From positions 1-64,000 of the forward strand of contig JAEUBA010000107.1 in the NCBI GenBank assembly GCA_018257865.1: a stretch of DNA of 64,000 bases, given 5' to 3'. A program made the position numbers and the translations under genes. Of the stretch, positions 10,853-23,850 are shown one piece after another (within the stretch, counting starts at the first letter, position 1; every line of letters begins with the position of its first letter). The notes under the pieces are model-generated. The model saw nothing but the letters and a program-made list of their open reading frames with translations, was not told the origin of the DNA and ran no database searches. Source of the stretch: Stereocaulon alpinum (taxonomy: Eukaryota > Ascomycota > Lecanoromycetes > Lecanorales > Stereocaulaceae).

Positions 10853-12298
10853 GTGCTTCCACTTCCTCTTCTACTAACTACTTTATAAATGTTTCGACTA
10901 AAGACTTGAGTAGATCCTTTGACCGTATCGAGGGCCCGCAGGCGTTGCGGCTGGCTTTCGAATATACGGAGATTTATCCTTGGGGGAAGCGATGATAGCC
11001 TTCTTAGATACCTTAAGCGATCTAGCCAAATAGCTTACAGGTCTAAGTCTACAGCTAACCCGGAAGTACACGAGGAAGATATTAAAGTAGCGCAATTTGT
11101 GGAGGGAAAGTGGAGATTATTATTAGGCTTACATGACCAGCGCTGAGAGCCTACAGATACTATCTACGTTACTTATATTCTTTATAGGCGCAGTCTCCTC
11201 TTCCCCTAATAAAATATAAAGGTCACAGCTTTATACTCACTTTAAAGTGATCTCGAAGCCTTTATTAACAGCCGTTGAGCGCACGACCGAGCAGCTAGAG
11301 AGCAGCCACCAGCTAGGTGGATAGCTGACCTCCGGGCCATTAGGATAGCCGTTCTAGAAAGCGTCCAGACTCAGCCTGGAACCCTATGAATACTTACAGA
11401 ACGAACCGACGTGGAGATACGCTTCGTCTTTCCATGCAGGGCAGCCAAGCAATATCAGTATAGAGTCGTCTCCCGCTAGCTCAACCAGCTCTCGCAGATT
11501 ATGTAAGTCAGGCTCATTGAAGATGCTTCGGGAGAGAAACCATGAACAGTTTTGGATGGTGACAGCAAACAGTGCTGCCTCTTGCAGCCGTGGAGTTGCA
11601 TCATGCAATCTATCTCTGGGTACTCTGTACTTGTAGAGGATGTCCTGCGGTAGTCTGTATAAGCTTACTCCTCACAAGCTTTCACACAAGGTTTGGAAGC
11701 TTTGACCAGAGGAGTAAAGCGGACTAGTAGTCTAGCCTTTATTGTCCGATACGTGGACGAAGCCATATAATAGACTTTGAGCTTGTCTTCATGGCAGCCT
11801 TAATCTCGGCATGTAAGGACTACTAAAGTATACTGTATTATGCATGTAAGTTTTGCATCGCCTGAATAAAGCCTGTGACCAGCCGAGATATATGGACACT
11901 TTTACAAATATGACATAGTATCTAAAACAGCGACGTGCATACGGTGCTCTTCGAGTCGGAGCTTATGCACAGGACTTGATCGAGGCAGATACCCTAGGGC
12001 TGACGATGGAGATCTCTCTGTGGGGGCGAAGGCGAAGGCGCGCTACTAGCGCGTTATTTACTCCTATCTAACCACCCAAAAGCTCGATTGCTATCACATC
12101 CATACAATCCGATTGCTGCTCTGTCTACTCCAACATGTGCTGCAATTGACGGAGCCCTGCATGTTGCTCGTCCTATCAGTAGCACAGGCTCACTTCCCCT
12201 TCCCAATCCTCCAGCGAAGCGTCCTAGCCAGCCGAGGCATTCCCTGCTATTCGCTCTTTGCAGACAACTACCAAGCAACCAACAAGAGAACACCCAAC
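10853..12298. other. Intergenic, no convincing gene
   Basis: About 1.4 kb between the retrotransposon edge and the first gene. Only short overlapping frames without family features are present (for example around 10919-11146 and 11384-11608). CA/TG content is normal, so the RIP edge is sharp at the LTR. Confidence 0.6.
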
Positions 12299-13660
12299 AT
12301 GGACAATTGCGCCTTCCTTCGCCTCCCCCGCGAGCTGCGCGATAGGATCTACAGAAATCTTGTCAGCGTCAAATACACCAAGACACCCAAAGATGTAAAA
12401 GCCGGCTTCCGCTCAGCGGCTTCCAGATATGATTGGAACCTCGACCCTGTCATCCTTCGAGTCAACAAGCAGATATGTGAAGAAGCTAAAGAGGTCATGG
12501 CTCGTGACAATGACTTTGTGGTGGTTCAGCCTACCGTTGACAAAGTAGAGCAGACGGAGGATGACCTCAAGGAAGAAGATGAAGCGATCATGGTCTACAA
12601 TGTGAAACTTTGGCCAGGGAAAGGAATAATGATGGCGAATGTACCCGGCGAGAGGATGCGTATCTGGCTGGGAAAACACGGACAACCAGTTGGTGGATCA
12701 TTATACGTCATATTGGTGGAAGAGCTGCGTGACTTTTGCGTTGCATTGTCTATACTTATGGGACCTTATGGGCGATACCGTATACATGGACTGGATGCAT
12801 ACATCACATTGAGGCCAGCGGCGGAAGGAGACATCCCCCGCGTGAAGAAAGAGAGGCAGGATGCGTTCTTGCAGCCCTTGTCCAAGTTACGAAAGCTAGG
12901 GAGTGTTCAGATCCTTGGAGTCGACTCCGAAGTAGAAAGTCAATACAGCGAGCAAATGACGCGCTTAGAATTTGACGAGGATGTTGCCTACAGTACGATT
13001 AATGAACTGACATCCAGTGGAGACCAAGCCCGAGAGCTTGGACACTTCGACGTAGCAACCGCCTACTATCAACGTGCAAGTGAATACTTCCACCATTTCG
13101 CCAAACATGAGCGTACAATTTTCAGCAATCCAGCAGACCCCCTGGCGTTTGAATTTAAAATAATGCGGCATCGTGCTTTGAATGGGATTGAGGAAGGCGA
13201 CTTCCATGATGCTTTTGAATGCGCGAAGATAGCATTGCACGTCGCGACTCAACTCTTCCGGATCGACGCGCCGGTGACTGATCCGCCAATTGATGCCAAA
13301 GGACGGATAAGCAAGGGTGCTTTGAGGCTATGGAATTGTAGTTGGATCAAAAGTGGAGCCGCGCGCTATGGACAGCGTATCAAATGCGAGGATGTTGGAC
13401 GTGTCTATTATTACAAGAGCATCTCCGAGCATCTCCATTTTGGGGATGAGGCCACTAAGCAGGCAGATGAAGACAAGTGTACTGCTATCGGATGCTGCAT
13501 TGTATCGGAGACTGCCACCGATGCAGAGAATATTCCACAAGAGCTCCTGGAGCTTGACATGCGGACTATGGCTAGATTGAGGGCGGATGATGGCGGTGAA
13601 GAGGATGAGTGGGAGGATGAAGAATGGGAAGACGAAGAGTGGGAAGACGAAGAGAACTGA
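12299..13660 (+). CDS. F-box-like protein with acidic C-terminal repeat
   Basis: Single-exon frame of 453 residues. I chose the ATG at 12299 because the protein then opens with MDNCAFLRLPRELRDRIYR, the LPRELRxxIY signature of the many small F-box/2EXR-like proteins of Dothideomycetes. The longer upstream frame reads into non-coding sequence. A region near residues 230-270 (SGDQARELGHFDVATAYYQR) resembles a TPR helix pair. The C-terminus is a strongly acidic run in which EDEEW is repeated three times. F-box proteins recruit substrates to SCF ubiquitin ligases (family knowledge); no substrate can be inferred. The family is probable and the function unknown. Confidence 0.8.
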   Translation: MDNCAFLRLPRELRDRIYRNLVSVKYTKTPKDVKAGFRSAASRYDWNLDPVILRVNKQICEEAKEVMARDNDFVVVQPTVDKVEQTEDDLKEEDEAIMVYNVKLWPGKGIMMANVPGERMRIWLGKHGQPVGGSLYVILVEELRDFCVALSILMGPYGRYRIHGLDAYITLRPAAEGDIPRVKKERQDAFLQPLSKLRKLGSVQILGVDSEVESQYSEQMTRLEFDEDVAYSTINELTSSGDQARELGHFDVATAYYQRASEYFHHFAKHERTIFSNPADPLAFEFKIMRHRALNGIEEGDFHDAFECAKIALHVATQLFRIDAPVTDPPIDAKGRISKGALRLWNCSWIKSGAARYGQRIKCEDVGRVYYYKSISEHLHFGDEATKQADEDKCTAIGCCIVSETATDAENIPQELLELDMRTMARLRADDGGEEDEWEDEEWEDEEWEDEEN

Positions 13661-14203
13661 GCTACTGACTCAGCGGGATGACATTCCCGAATGGGGCAAC
13701 ACCAACGGGGAGTAAGGAAGCAACAGGCGATAGCATCCGTATGCGGATGGGTTCAGCCATTCATGCTCCAGTCAGAGCACGCATATTAAAGCCTTGGGCG
13801 CGGATAGCCGTGCAAACTTTTGGATTGATGGCGCTACTGAGCGCCTCTGGGGATGTCTATCGCTCTTTCTAAGTGCGGTTCCGTAACAAGAGGCGAAGCG
13901 TAGAGTACTCCTCTATAACATCGAAAGTAGAAAAGACTTTGCGATTCGCGATTCGCCGTGCTCAAGCATTTTCTCGTCAGTCATGGAAATCGTGCCGAGG
14001 GGATTTTAACGTGCAATCGCGGCGGAAGGTGATGAATGATAGTAACGAAATAGATTGAACAGCATTCGGACTTTTCCAACACCTAGTTGGGTAGGGTGCT
14101 GATCTTGTGTCTCTTGGGGAAGGTGTCCCACAGGCTCTGTTCGAGGCGCTATGTCCATGTTCTATTGGGGGTCGTCACTAGAAGTCGTTAGCGTCACTGG
14201 CAT
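13661..14203. other. Intergenic between convergent genes
   Basis: Contains only short frames (13678-13872, 13873-14058) without recognisable features. It is shared 3' space of the F-box-like and zinc-finger genes. Confidence 0.6.
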
Positions 14204-16388
14204 TCACCTTGGGACATGTATCCGAGAGCTTACGTCGGAGCCCTCAAGACGGTTATAACGTCGCCGGGCATGACGCTTGTGCTCATGCTTGTGAGTCGCA
14301 TACTCTGTATCGTCATCCTCGACGTTCATAACAGCTAGGTCGTGGGCACTGGAGCCTTTGTGTTTCCGTCGTGAGATTCGCTCCTTCGCCTGGGCAAAAG
14401 AACACGGTGAATTTATGTTAGCAGATGGTCCGATGAACGGGTCGAACGGTTTTTCTGGCTCTTCAATAGCCGATGGAGTGACCTGCATATTAGGAGGTCC
14501 ATAGCTGACGCTTCTAGGGATGAAAGGGTGGCTAGGGAAACCACCAAAAGTTGTTGAAGGAGGCCCATTATTGTTACCGTGCGATGAGCCAGCATGGCAA
14601 TCTCTGTTTGTATGCAGTGGACTTTGTGTAGACTCCAGAGTGTGAAAGCCCCCAGAAGTTACGGACGTTGAGCCGAGTGACTGAGTCAGGCTAGGTTGAT
14701 GGTGATTAGGACAAGTGCTAGCTTCTAAGGAGGGAGATGGCCGTGACCCAGACCAAAGGTAGTCTTCCATTCGTCCGTCGCGGTCTGCATCAGGCACAAT
14801 GAGGGATAAACCTGGTTGGTGACGGACGTTGCTGAATCGGGAGTTGGAGAAGACGTCGAAGTCGTTGCTCGATTCCTGGAATGCGGAATAGGGTTGACCT
14901 TGTTGTGTGGACTCGATTGTTGAGGCTGGATCATACGAGTTTGACACAGTATCGTGGTGTGGGTAGTGGTCGAATGTCTGGCCGAAATCCATACCTTGGT
15001 CAACATGACCTGTGTCCAAGATCATTCTATTTTGGGACTGCCGATATGGGGTACTAAGTTTCAAGGCTGCCATCGCGAGGGTGTACGCGTCCTCCACGCC
15101 CATCTCAAGTCTCACCTGAAGACCTTTGACAACGGTTTGATCCCAGGTGAAGCCTGAGCTCGCGATGTAGGCATTTGACGACACGATATGGCGCCAGGCT
15201 TCGTTGAGTTCAGGTTGACGCAGCAGCCCCTCAATCACTTTGTTAGCGTCCCAATCATGTATATGCTGGCGATTCTTGTAGTGGGCGTCAATATGATTGA
15301 GCCGGTCTACCATAGTCGAAAATGACTGGACACAGAAGCCGCATGCAAAGGCCTTCTTCTCCGTGGGCCGCCGCCACCGTTTTGCCAATGGTTCGCCGGC
15401 CTTGATGCCATGAACCTTAAGATGGTTGACCAAGAGAGACTTCCTCGGGAACGACCGAGTGTTCTGAGTGCAGCTCCCCAGTTGGTGACCTTGGAGATGA
15501 CGTTGAGTTGGGTTTAAATCTCCACAGAGTGTGCAGTGCGAGCTGCCGTTTTTGTATTCCACAGCTCCAGAGGGTATGCAAATGAAACGCGTCTCGTGCT
15601 CTTTCTCATGTCTTTTGTACCCATCGCACGTCTCATATTGTCGGGACTGCTCACAGATAGTACACCAATGGACATGATCGCTGACGACGGTGGAGGCAGA
15701 AGTCTTGTCACTGAGTATATTTGCTCGCGGAATGCCCGGACCTTGATGACGTCGACTTCGCCGGCCTCTTCTTGTGTCAGGGATGATGCAATTGCCGAAA
15801 GAAGGTTGCGGATCGAAGGAGTCGGTAGATAAGCTGTGGGCAGAACCTTGCTGCGTGCTGTTTTGAGGGTGTGATCTGCAGGGGCTTTGTGGTTGAACAG
15901 CCACGAGATGGCCAGCCTGACGGGTGTGTAGCATGTTGGCATTTGCTGGGTTTTCTCATCAACTCCTTCCCTCAGGCTCTTCACAAATGCATGTACTGAC
16001 CTGAACCGCGGCCTGACTCAAACCATCCTCTGATAGAATCATCAGGCCAGTCTCGAAGGGCCAAGAGGGCACCAAGCTCTTTGTTGGAGAAGGAGCGGAG
16101 GAGGGCAAGGCTATTGAAGACCCTGTCTTCATCGATCTTACCAAGAGTCTCGATAGCTGTTGGCGGACATGGTGTCTCCAATGTGCTGAAGCCTTCTTCT
16201 TCATGCACTGGGATTTTGGCAAATGAACTTTCCTGGAAGTTATGGAGTACAACTTCTGGTGTCTGCCGTGGTCTGAAGCTGCGTCGTTGTGGGGTGATTG
16301 ATACGATAGGGGAGGTCAAAGATGAGACGGAAGCTTCCTCATCGAACCTCGAAACGTTGCTATGAGAGACCCAAGATGTACCCTCCAT
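14204..16388 (-). CDS. C2H2 zinc-finger protein (putative transcription factor)
   Basis: Two exons, 16388-16001 and 15945-14204, give 709 residues. The 55-nt intron (donor GTCAGT, acceptor CCCAG) joins phase 1 to phase 1 exactly. The start is the ATG at 16388 (MEGTSWVSHS). Zinc-finger-like segments lie at about residue 224 (CTIC...HEKEH), 270 (CTLC...) and 330-355 (CGFC, then HIDAH). The first half includes a segment reading LRDWPDDSIRGWFESGRG, and the second half is Ser/Pro/Gln-rich and disordered, as in fungal regulators. A basic patch (RRKHKG, KHEHKRHARRR) near the C-terminus could be a nuclear signal. Targets cannot be inferred. A further upstream exon cannot be excluded. Confidence 0.8.
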
Positions 16389-19300
16389 CAAGGCGACAAA
16401 ACTCGAGCATGCGGCCGGAAAACCGGTCGCCGCGGCAAGCGCTGGTCATCCGGGACCAGGAGAATCGTCTCAAATACTTCTGATGCTGAGCCAGTGGCAA
16501 ACTGAGGCTCAAAAGTCTTGTCTTGTTGGCACAGGCACATTGGAAGGTGCCGTCTGATGTGCACTTAAGTATCATCTTGGCAGTCGCTAAGACCCTTTGG
16601 CAGTCTCCCAAACTTAGATTGAGCGGCGTCAAATGGGAGCGTAGGTTGTCATTTGGGTTTATACGAGAGGTGTGAGTCTGTGTCGCAGTCGTGCACAACG
16701 CAAAGTCAAGGCCGAGCGATGCGATCGGTGGTAAGATACAGGTAATAAGATGAGGGGTACATGGCTCGTTTCCTTATCGGAAATGATTGTGTGGATTGAC
16801 GCGCACGTTGGGGGCTGTAAGCATGGCGCCTAGGTAAGGCGTCGGCGAATTCGACATAGCACGCAGGCCGAGAGCTCTGCCCGGAGCGCTCCCTATTGGC
16901 GCTCTGCTCCGTCTATCTCCAACCGTGGTCCTTTGCACCGCAACGTTGGGGCTGAATTGCGGGCGCGAACTGTCGACAGTCTCTTGCGTGCATCTATGCC
17001 CCACAGGGATGAAAGTAATTACTTCGGTCGATGAACATAGCCCTGGTCGGATGGAACTGCTGGCAGCCAACACTAAGCGTGATGGGCGAACTGCTACCTC
17101 ACTGGCTGGGCTGCGGTGAGACTGTTCGTTGACGTGGCCACAATTGGTCATCTCGAATGCCAAAACTAATCGACATCCTCGTCAAAGGGAATTGCCGTGT
17201 CGGAGCCAACGAAGACTGGCATGACGAGTCTGAGGTTTTCAAGGATTGGAGCCTGGGTAGCCTTCAAGGGTCTCAATGGCCTTGCAATGGCCTCGTAGGC
17301 GTCGACAACTCACGTCTCCCTGCTGTAAGGCCTGAGGAAGCTTGCGGGTAGTATAACCTAATTCGGCGCCGTTCGGCAGCGAGGCATTCTTGAAACAGTG
17401 AATCGAAGTGCCACAACCTTTCTTCATCCTTCATCTGGTTCGCTGGTACCCCCTTTGGGTTGGCATCCCGCAAAGTCGCTGAACGTACCTCAAGTGTCCC
17501 ACATTGGTCATAAGCTCATGTACAACGCACACAGTGGGGCCATTGCCGACTTGTTCCATTCAGACCTTGCATCTAACGCTCCGACTTCAAAGGAGCGAGT
17601 CAGATGCGAGAGCCTAAATATTCCATGACGGCTCAGTATCCACCAATCACCAGACTTTGCAGGCTTGAAGACATAATATGATGTTCTAATCATGGTCATC
17701 ATTGGCTGACTTTGCTTCGTTGACACTGCCACATATAGATTGCAAAGTATGGCGTCCCAGTCGCTGATACTTAGATCCGGAAGCTTTCGCGAGACCTGTG
17801 GAGAAGCTCCACCCCCACACTTCGATGGGCGGCACGCCTCAGCGGGTCGAGTCGGCCCCAAAAACAACAACTAATTGCCACGCCACATGATGAAGTGTCC
17901 CAAAAGAGCGATAGGCTATTAACTGCAGGGCGTGAAGGACGTTGGACGATCCAGGATTGATTGGTCCCGCAGCTTCAGAAGTCCCTGCAAGCGGAAACAT
18001 GCCTTAGTGCTCCTTTTAGGGCACTGGCGCTTTGCCCTGGAGCGGCTTGACCTGTGACGTCCGCTCCGACATGTGTTCCCTCGTGTCCGCTTTTGTCTAG
18101 CTCTCTCTGTGTACCTAGGCAATTCTGGCACCTAGGGTTCGAAGATCCGATTGATTCGAGATACATAACGTAACCAGCTGTGGTTGAATGTGATTCTTCC
18201 ACCTGTGATCGTCACTGGACACTCACTCGTAGGGGGCCCTATTAGAACAACTTTCGGCGGCACCCATGGCATTTCCTCTTATACCCGAGCCAGATTGAAA
18301 CAGGACACAAGAGTGAAGTACAATGCTCGTTTGCGAAATGGCTTGATGTGGCGAAGAGCATCCAGCTAAAGAGTTACTGAGCGCAACATGTTACATGAGT
18401 CATGGAAGAGGGCTCGGAGTCTCTGACAGCATCCAAGATAGATTACTCAAAGATAACAACCACAAGTAGTAACCGTCATCATTATCTCATCCACCAAGTA
18501 ATGTGACGAAGGATTTCGACTACTCAAAGAAAATGGCATATCTCGCTCCTTCGATCCTTACTCAATCCCTTTAATATTGCCCGCGTTATCTGGATTCCCA
18601 ATCGAACACTTTGCGAGCTCTCGTGGTAATGGAGCAGCTCCATCAAGTTTTAGAGAAGAATCCACTACTGTGATTGCGAGTGTCCATCCGGGTTACCCTG
18701 AAAAACAATACGAAATGACCCTTGAATGCAAAACCAACGCAGTAAAGCATGTCCTACTCACGATGCCGGTTTCGATGCTACACGCACTGAACCCCAAAGA
18801 TTCCCACATCTCAAATCGTGCAATCGGATGAGGAGATACCCATCACGTTAAGATCTCTCGGCTCTATACAATGCACTACAGGTATGAGTGAAGAAAGGCT
18901 GACGTCTATACAGAGTTTGCCGGACGTTTGCGATCCTGCAGGGTGCAGCTAGGCTAGAATTTGGGCACCCTGGTCACCAGTAAAATCGCGCACCCCTACG
19001 CTTTTGCTTGCAGCTGCAGCAGGTGCGGCAGCCAGCGAAGCATTCTCGTTAATTGGATAGCTTCTCAGATACCACGGCCCACGGATCCTCAACGTACGGT
19101 GCTCCGCATATCACGTGTTCGTGCCGTGGTACCAGCAGCTTGTTGTCTCTACAGCAAGAAACAAAGACAACTATACACCACAAGGCCTCGAGCATGGCTG
19201 GCAATACGATCTGAGATCAAAGTGCGATTGCGGCTATCTACATCGCAGTTGACGTTCGTCAGCTCATCCGCTCGCCAATTACGATGGCGCATGCTGTGCA

Positions 19301-21061
19301 TGACTGGGTGTAAGCCAGGAGGCAAGAAGCCAAAGAGAAAGATGGCGCGACATGGAGCTCTCCCCTTTGGAACGTTGATAAAGAGCTTCCCGTCCGGGAG
19401 GACTATAGCGTCAGCGACCTAGTGAATTGAAAAACTTTGCTACCATAATCACGGTCCCATTCCATCTGGAAGACGTCTCTTGCACGAAAGCTGAGCTACT
19501 GAGCAGAGCGTTTGGAATGGTGTATTGGAGTTCTTGGCTGTGCGAGCGCTCTCATTGCGTAACATGGTACCCATGGAGGAGTTGTTCACGAAAGCATGTG
19601 TATTGTTGTGTATTGCTGATCATAAATGCTAACGCACTTGTAAACGATTGATAGACGCCAAGTTGACTCTTGAGGCTTACTTTTCCCCGCCCAGACCGCC
19701 TCTATGCATGGTACCGTCCACCGTGCACTTGATGAAAGCTCGGATACCTTGCAGCCAGGGCAGTGGTATCGCATGCCTCCCCTGACCTACCTCCGACGGT
19801 TCAACCCCGCTCTCTGCGCGTTCCAAGCAATGTCTCTTCTTATGTTCTGAATGTAGGAGCTGTGGTCGCCAAAATCGTGACCATGGAATTGACGCGAGAG
19901 GGCTGGATATGGGTTTCCTCGCCAATGGTGATATCTTGCGAAGTCGAATGTCTCGTCGACATTTCGGGCACTGAGAGCATGATACCACTCGGGGTTTTTG
20001 TATCGGAACATGATAGCGATCTCGCGGGAAGCACGATTCATGAGCTTAGCGACGATCAACTCCTCGAGCGAGTGAATATCGTCCAAGAAGCATGCTACTA
20101 GATCTTGAGACATGGTGGATGGCGAGTTGGGATTGTCACTATCGGAACGCAATGTTCCCGGACGCTTCCTGGAAGCTGATATATGCTGATATGGATGTGC
20201 TGAAATGGTCGGTGACGGAAGCCAAGATGTCCTGACGGCCCTTGCCAAAATTTCTGTGATAATGGAGATTTCCAAGATTTGTATAAAGTGCATGGTTTTA
20301 TAGTGATGGATTGTGGTGCCATCTTGATGCCCTTACCTCCACAGGGGCTCTCTTTCTCGCTGGGAGCCAATCAATCTGAGGTCCAGACAAAGAGGCCTGT
20401 TTGGAACATCGCGGTCAAAGGCATCAAACTTGCCCATCGTCCGGTATATTCGTTTCGGTATATTCGTTGGCTATGAGAAGTTCGCCGAGAGGCAAACATC
20501 GTTCTGAACCTAAATACGGATTCATAAAGAGCGCAGCTGTGGTTATCTCAAGTGAACTCTAGCTGAAAGATAAACTTTCAGGAGGATGTTAGGTGGTTAA
20601 GTTTGCATGATTAGATATACATCAGCTAGAGGTGTCATACCTAAGGCGCTGTTCTTAGGAATACTAGCTTGCGTTGGTAGTATTAGATCGGACTTGCAAA
20701 CATTGACTGCTTATGAAGTGAAAGTTCGTTGCTTGCTTCTTGTGACCACCTATCAGATGTTTCTCGCCTTGCGTGGTGGTTCCCTCTCAGATGATTGCAG
20801 GCAGGGACATCGTTGCGTGAACTATACTGGTCTTCGGATATGAGCACAAAGTAAAACGGCAAAGCCTCACAACAGTGTACGCACGTGAAAGAAAAGGGAC
20901 GCCCGTAGGCTAAGTTTGCACGTCATTTCATCTATCATGAGAATACCTCAGCTGCTCATATCGCTGTTGTAAACGCTAGCTAGCAAGCAAAGATGGAGCT
21001 GTAGGACCTTAGTCCTCGAGCAACACCACACCATCGCTGCAACTCCATCTCCAACCCCCTC
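16389..21061. other. Gene-poor interval of about 4.7 kb
   Basis: Base composition is normal and there is no RIP signature. Many short frames on both strands overlap one another and none shows domain features, splice-compatible neighbours or a clear start. One minus-strand frame (19787-20113) is listed separately. It may hold decayed genes or non-coding transcripts; I see nothing I can name. Confidence 0.5.
19787..20113 (-). CDS. Small hypothetical protein (uncertain)
   Basis: A frame of 108 residues from the ATG at 20113 (MSQDLVACFLDDIHSLEEL). Its composition is protein-like (balanced charged and aromatic residues), but I recognise no family. It ends NRRR next to a GTAGGT that could be a splice donor, so it may be one exon of a longer or decayed gene. 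An opposing frame of similar length overlaps it and is less protein-like. Confidence 0.3.
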   Translation of the reverse strand: MSQDLVACFLDDIHSLEELIVAKLMNRASREIAIMFRYKNPEWYHALSARNVDETFDFARYHHWRGNPYPALSRQFHGHDFGDHSSYIQNIRRDIAWNAQRAGLNRRR

Positions 21062-22040
21062 TTAAACCGTGAACTTCGCCTTCGCCCTCGTACTCCCGCT
21101 ATGCGCACTCTCAGTATGTCCGCTGAACTCTACAACCTCCGCATCTTTCAGCTTCAGCACCTCCTTGAATTTCTTCCCAAGCCCCATCAGTACATCCTTG
21201 CTCTTCTCCGCGCTCCTGCCTTTACCACCAGCGACGTCTCCATCGCCACTGCCGGGGATGACCTTCCCTGTGGTCTTTGTCCATAAGCCTATGCGGTAGA
21301 ACCCTTTGCGTACGTTTACCACCACACCCATTACTTCGCCATCGTTGTCATTCTCCAGAGTCTCGCCGATGGCAGCCAGCATGACATGGAGCCAGAGTTC
21401 GTCGATGGGGGCGCTTCGCTTGTCTTTGAACTGGTAGCTCCACTTGCCTGCAAAACATTGGTATCTGAAAGAAACGTATGAGGAAGTCTTGGACTTACCA
21501 CCGTGCTTGTTCTGAGGATCCTCCCATTCTGGCCTCACACACTTCTTGAATAGATGGTAATCGGACTTCAGTGCGAGCTCTGATGTTGGGGTGATGTTGT
21601 TCTGCTCGAGTAACGGTGGTCAGCACTGGTCACCATGAATTTGAGCTGTTGGACCCACGTAAACGCCCCAGAACTCCTCCACTGAATCGAACGTGACCAC
21701 TTCCTTTAGCAAATCATTCCAATTGTCACCCTGTAGATCTCAGTCAGCGTGCTGTCTCTGCGCATGGTTTGTTCCTGAACGATCGTACCTTCCCACTAGG
21801 CGGTTTGGTGAACCACAGCGTCCACTCATTCATCAACGGATGCTTGACGTTAAAGTTTTGTGGGTCATGAAAGACGGTGACAACTTCATCTTCAGATTTG
21901 GTAGAGTCGTTTGTAGGTTTGGTTTCGTCTTCTGACATGTTCGGTTTTGTGTTTTCTTTAGCTGGAGAAATTGGAATGGTGTCGAGAGGTACAGGGGAGT
22001 CGGACTTGACGGCGGTAGAAGCGGTGTCGACCGTGGCCAT
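21062..22040 (-). CDS. eIF4E: Eukaryotic translation initiation factor 4E (cap-binding)
   Basis: Four exons (22040-21789, 21730-21659, 21601-21499, 21447-21062) give 270 residues, and all junctions keep frame. The donor of the third intron is GTAAGT. Residues 60-84 carry the conserved block NVKHPLMNEWTLWFTKP, followed by DNWNDLL, EEFWGVYNNI, SDYHLFKKC and RPEWEDPQN, the last containing cap-stacking Trp and cap-binding Glu of the family. The C-terminus (SGHTESAHSGSTRAKAKF) is also typical. The protein binds the m7G cap of mRNA and recruits eIF4G. A disordered 55-residue Glu/Lys/Thr-rich N-terminus precedes the fold. The ATG at 22040 follows an in-frame TTG that is not used. Confidence 0.95.
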
Positions 22041-22676
22041 CAAGAGGGATCAGTGAAAGTGGTAAAACTGTAAGGCAAGTAGAAGGACTGAAGTGAAGTG
22101 ATCAGTAAGGCTGCCTATGTTGCGACGCGCGGTGGGACTTTCGGTGATCCGTCGTGTCTAATTCCAATAGCCTACCAGAAGCTGCGAGGAGGGTTCTGTT
22201 TTGGTTTGAACAGGTGGAAGGTATCACAAACAAAGAGAACTGGAAGGCTCGACATATGATCGGTCTTTCTTCACATTTCGGCCCGACGTTGGCAAGAGCC
22301 GCCGTGTCAGCCTAGCCATATCTAGTCCTGGTTTTTGCAAGCATTTGGCATGTCAGAGGTGTATCAGCATCAAAGCCTGTATGTAGTACGAGATATTTGG
22401 GCAGCGATGAAAGCAGAGTCGAGAAGACTCGAGTTGAAGATGATGTGGTTATGGTGACATGCGCCACGCCTATTTGCATACAAGCGGCTCCCAGAGCCTC
22501 AATCTCGGAAGTTTTATGGGCAGCTGCGTAGTATGAAGACATCTGATAGGACGTCTCAAGTCACATGCCTTTTGTCCATGGTCAGGTAAAACCCCTTCTA
22601 GTGCTTGCAATGCTGCTCGGCACGTGTGATCTTCCAAGTTCTTCCCTTTCAATCTACTCTCATACAGGTCTTTGTA

Positions 22677-23736
22677 ATGGACAGAAGTGTGGGTGATAAG
22701 AACATTCTTGAAGGTCGATTGCATGGAATTGAAGGTCGTTCACCTACACCAAATCCGAAGACTCAACCGCCAAATCCTCACCGTGAACTCGCAGCATGTT
22801 TCCACGTGTACAAGAAGACGTACAATGAAATTGAAAAGCTCGTTCGCAGGATAACCAGCTTGAAGATATACTCCTGCGACGAGTATGAAATATACAGTGG
22901 CTCTAACGGCTTCCTAATTGACTGGCTTGACTGGGACAAGATCTCATTGGCCCTGCATTCGGTCGAGCTGGAGGTTAGGAGGATGGATATCCTGCAGTGG
23001 GTCGTTACATTCACTGGTCTTGAGTACTCTTGACGAATATCCGACTGACAATTGCTTCGTTTTCCACTGCAGCTGGGTGGCCATACGAGAACGCAATCCC
23101 TTGCCCGCTGAGGTCCTTGCAATGGTCCAAAGCATGGTCCTTGACTGGAAACACACGGTGCATCTAACTCCTTTCGAGAAAGTTGATAACAAACACGGCC
23201 TTAAGACATTGATAGCAACCAGTGGGCTTGCCATAGATTCGGCTAAACACGACGCAATGTCAGAGCGATCCTGGCCTTGTCCATCGCTCGTACCCACCAC
23301 CGAAGTCTCTGAGAGCATGCAAGCGGACTATTCGCAAGCCGTGAAATATATCTCGGCACCGAATAGCGAGGATGAGTGCTACCAAGATGAGATTGCAAGG
23401 CAGCCCTCGCCTGAGATCGATGAAAAGGGAGACGTAAGCCCAGATTTTCTGACAGGCGTCAACACGAACAGCTTTTACGAAGCAACCGAAGAGTCAACAC
23501 ACTGCTTCAACCACATAGACTTCGAGAGCGGAATAGAAAGTTCGGAGTCCTCAACGAATGGACCAAGTCTGAGTCCTTTCACTGAAGATGGCAAGACGAC
23601 TTCTGTCAACAAGCCTGCATTTCCCAAGAAGCAGCAGCGGTCCGAAAGTGTACCTGATGGCTTTATACAGCGAAGAAAGGGAAGACGAAGCAAGAGTGAT
23701 AGTTGTACGACAGTCAGCGCTTTTTCAGAAGGATAA
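22677..23736 (+). CDS. Hypothetical protein, two exons
   Basis: Exons 22677-22996 and 23073-23736 give 327 residues. The 76-nt intron (donor GTGGGT, branch CTGAC, acceptor CTGCAG) joins phase 2 cleanly and removes an in-frame stop. The first third is compact and charged (HRELAACFHVYKKTYNEIEKL, WLDWDKISLALHSVELEVRR). The rest is Ser/Glu-rich and probably disordered, ending in a basic patch (RRKGRRSKSDS). I recognise no family. It lies head-to-head with eIF4E (637 bp between starts) and tail-to-tail with the Mpv17-like gene (114 bp between stops). Confidence 0.65.
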
Positions 23737-23850
23737 AGGGCATTTCATTATACGCCCCACCAAAGTAATGCAGGAAACAATGCATCCATGCACGCTCACT
23801 AGACGCTATACTCGCAAATCTAGGTGAAACACACAACGGTATCATCTAGT

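Noticed and set aside
12088..12345. Frames overlapping the F-box-like gene start
   Set aside because: They are shadows; the 12299 ATG begins the conserved LPRELR motif.
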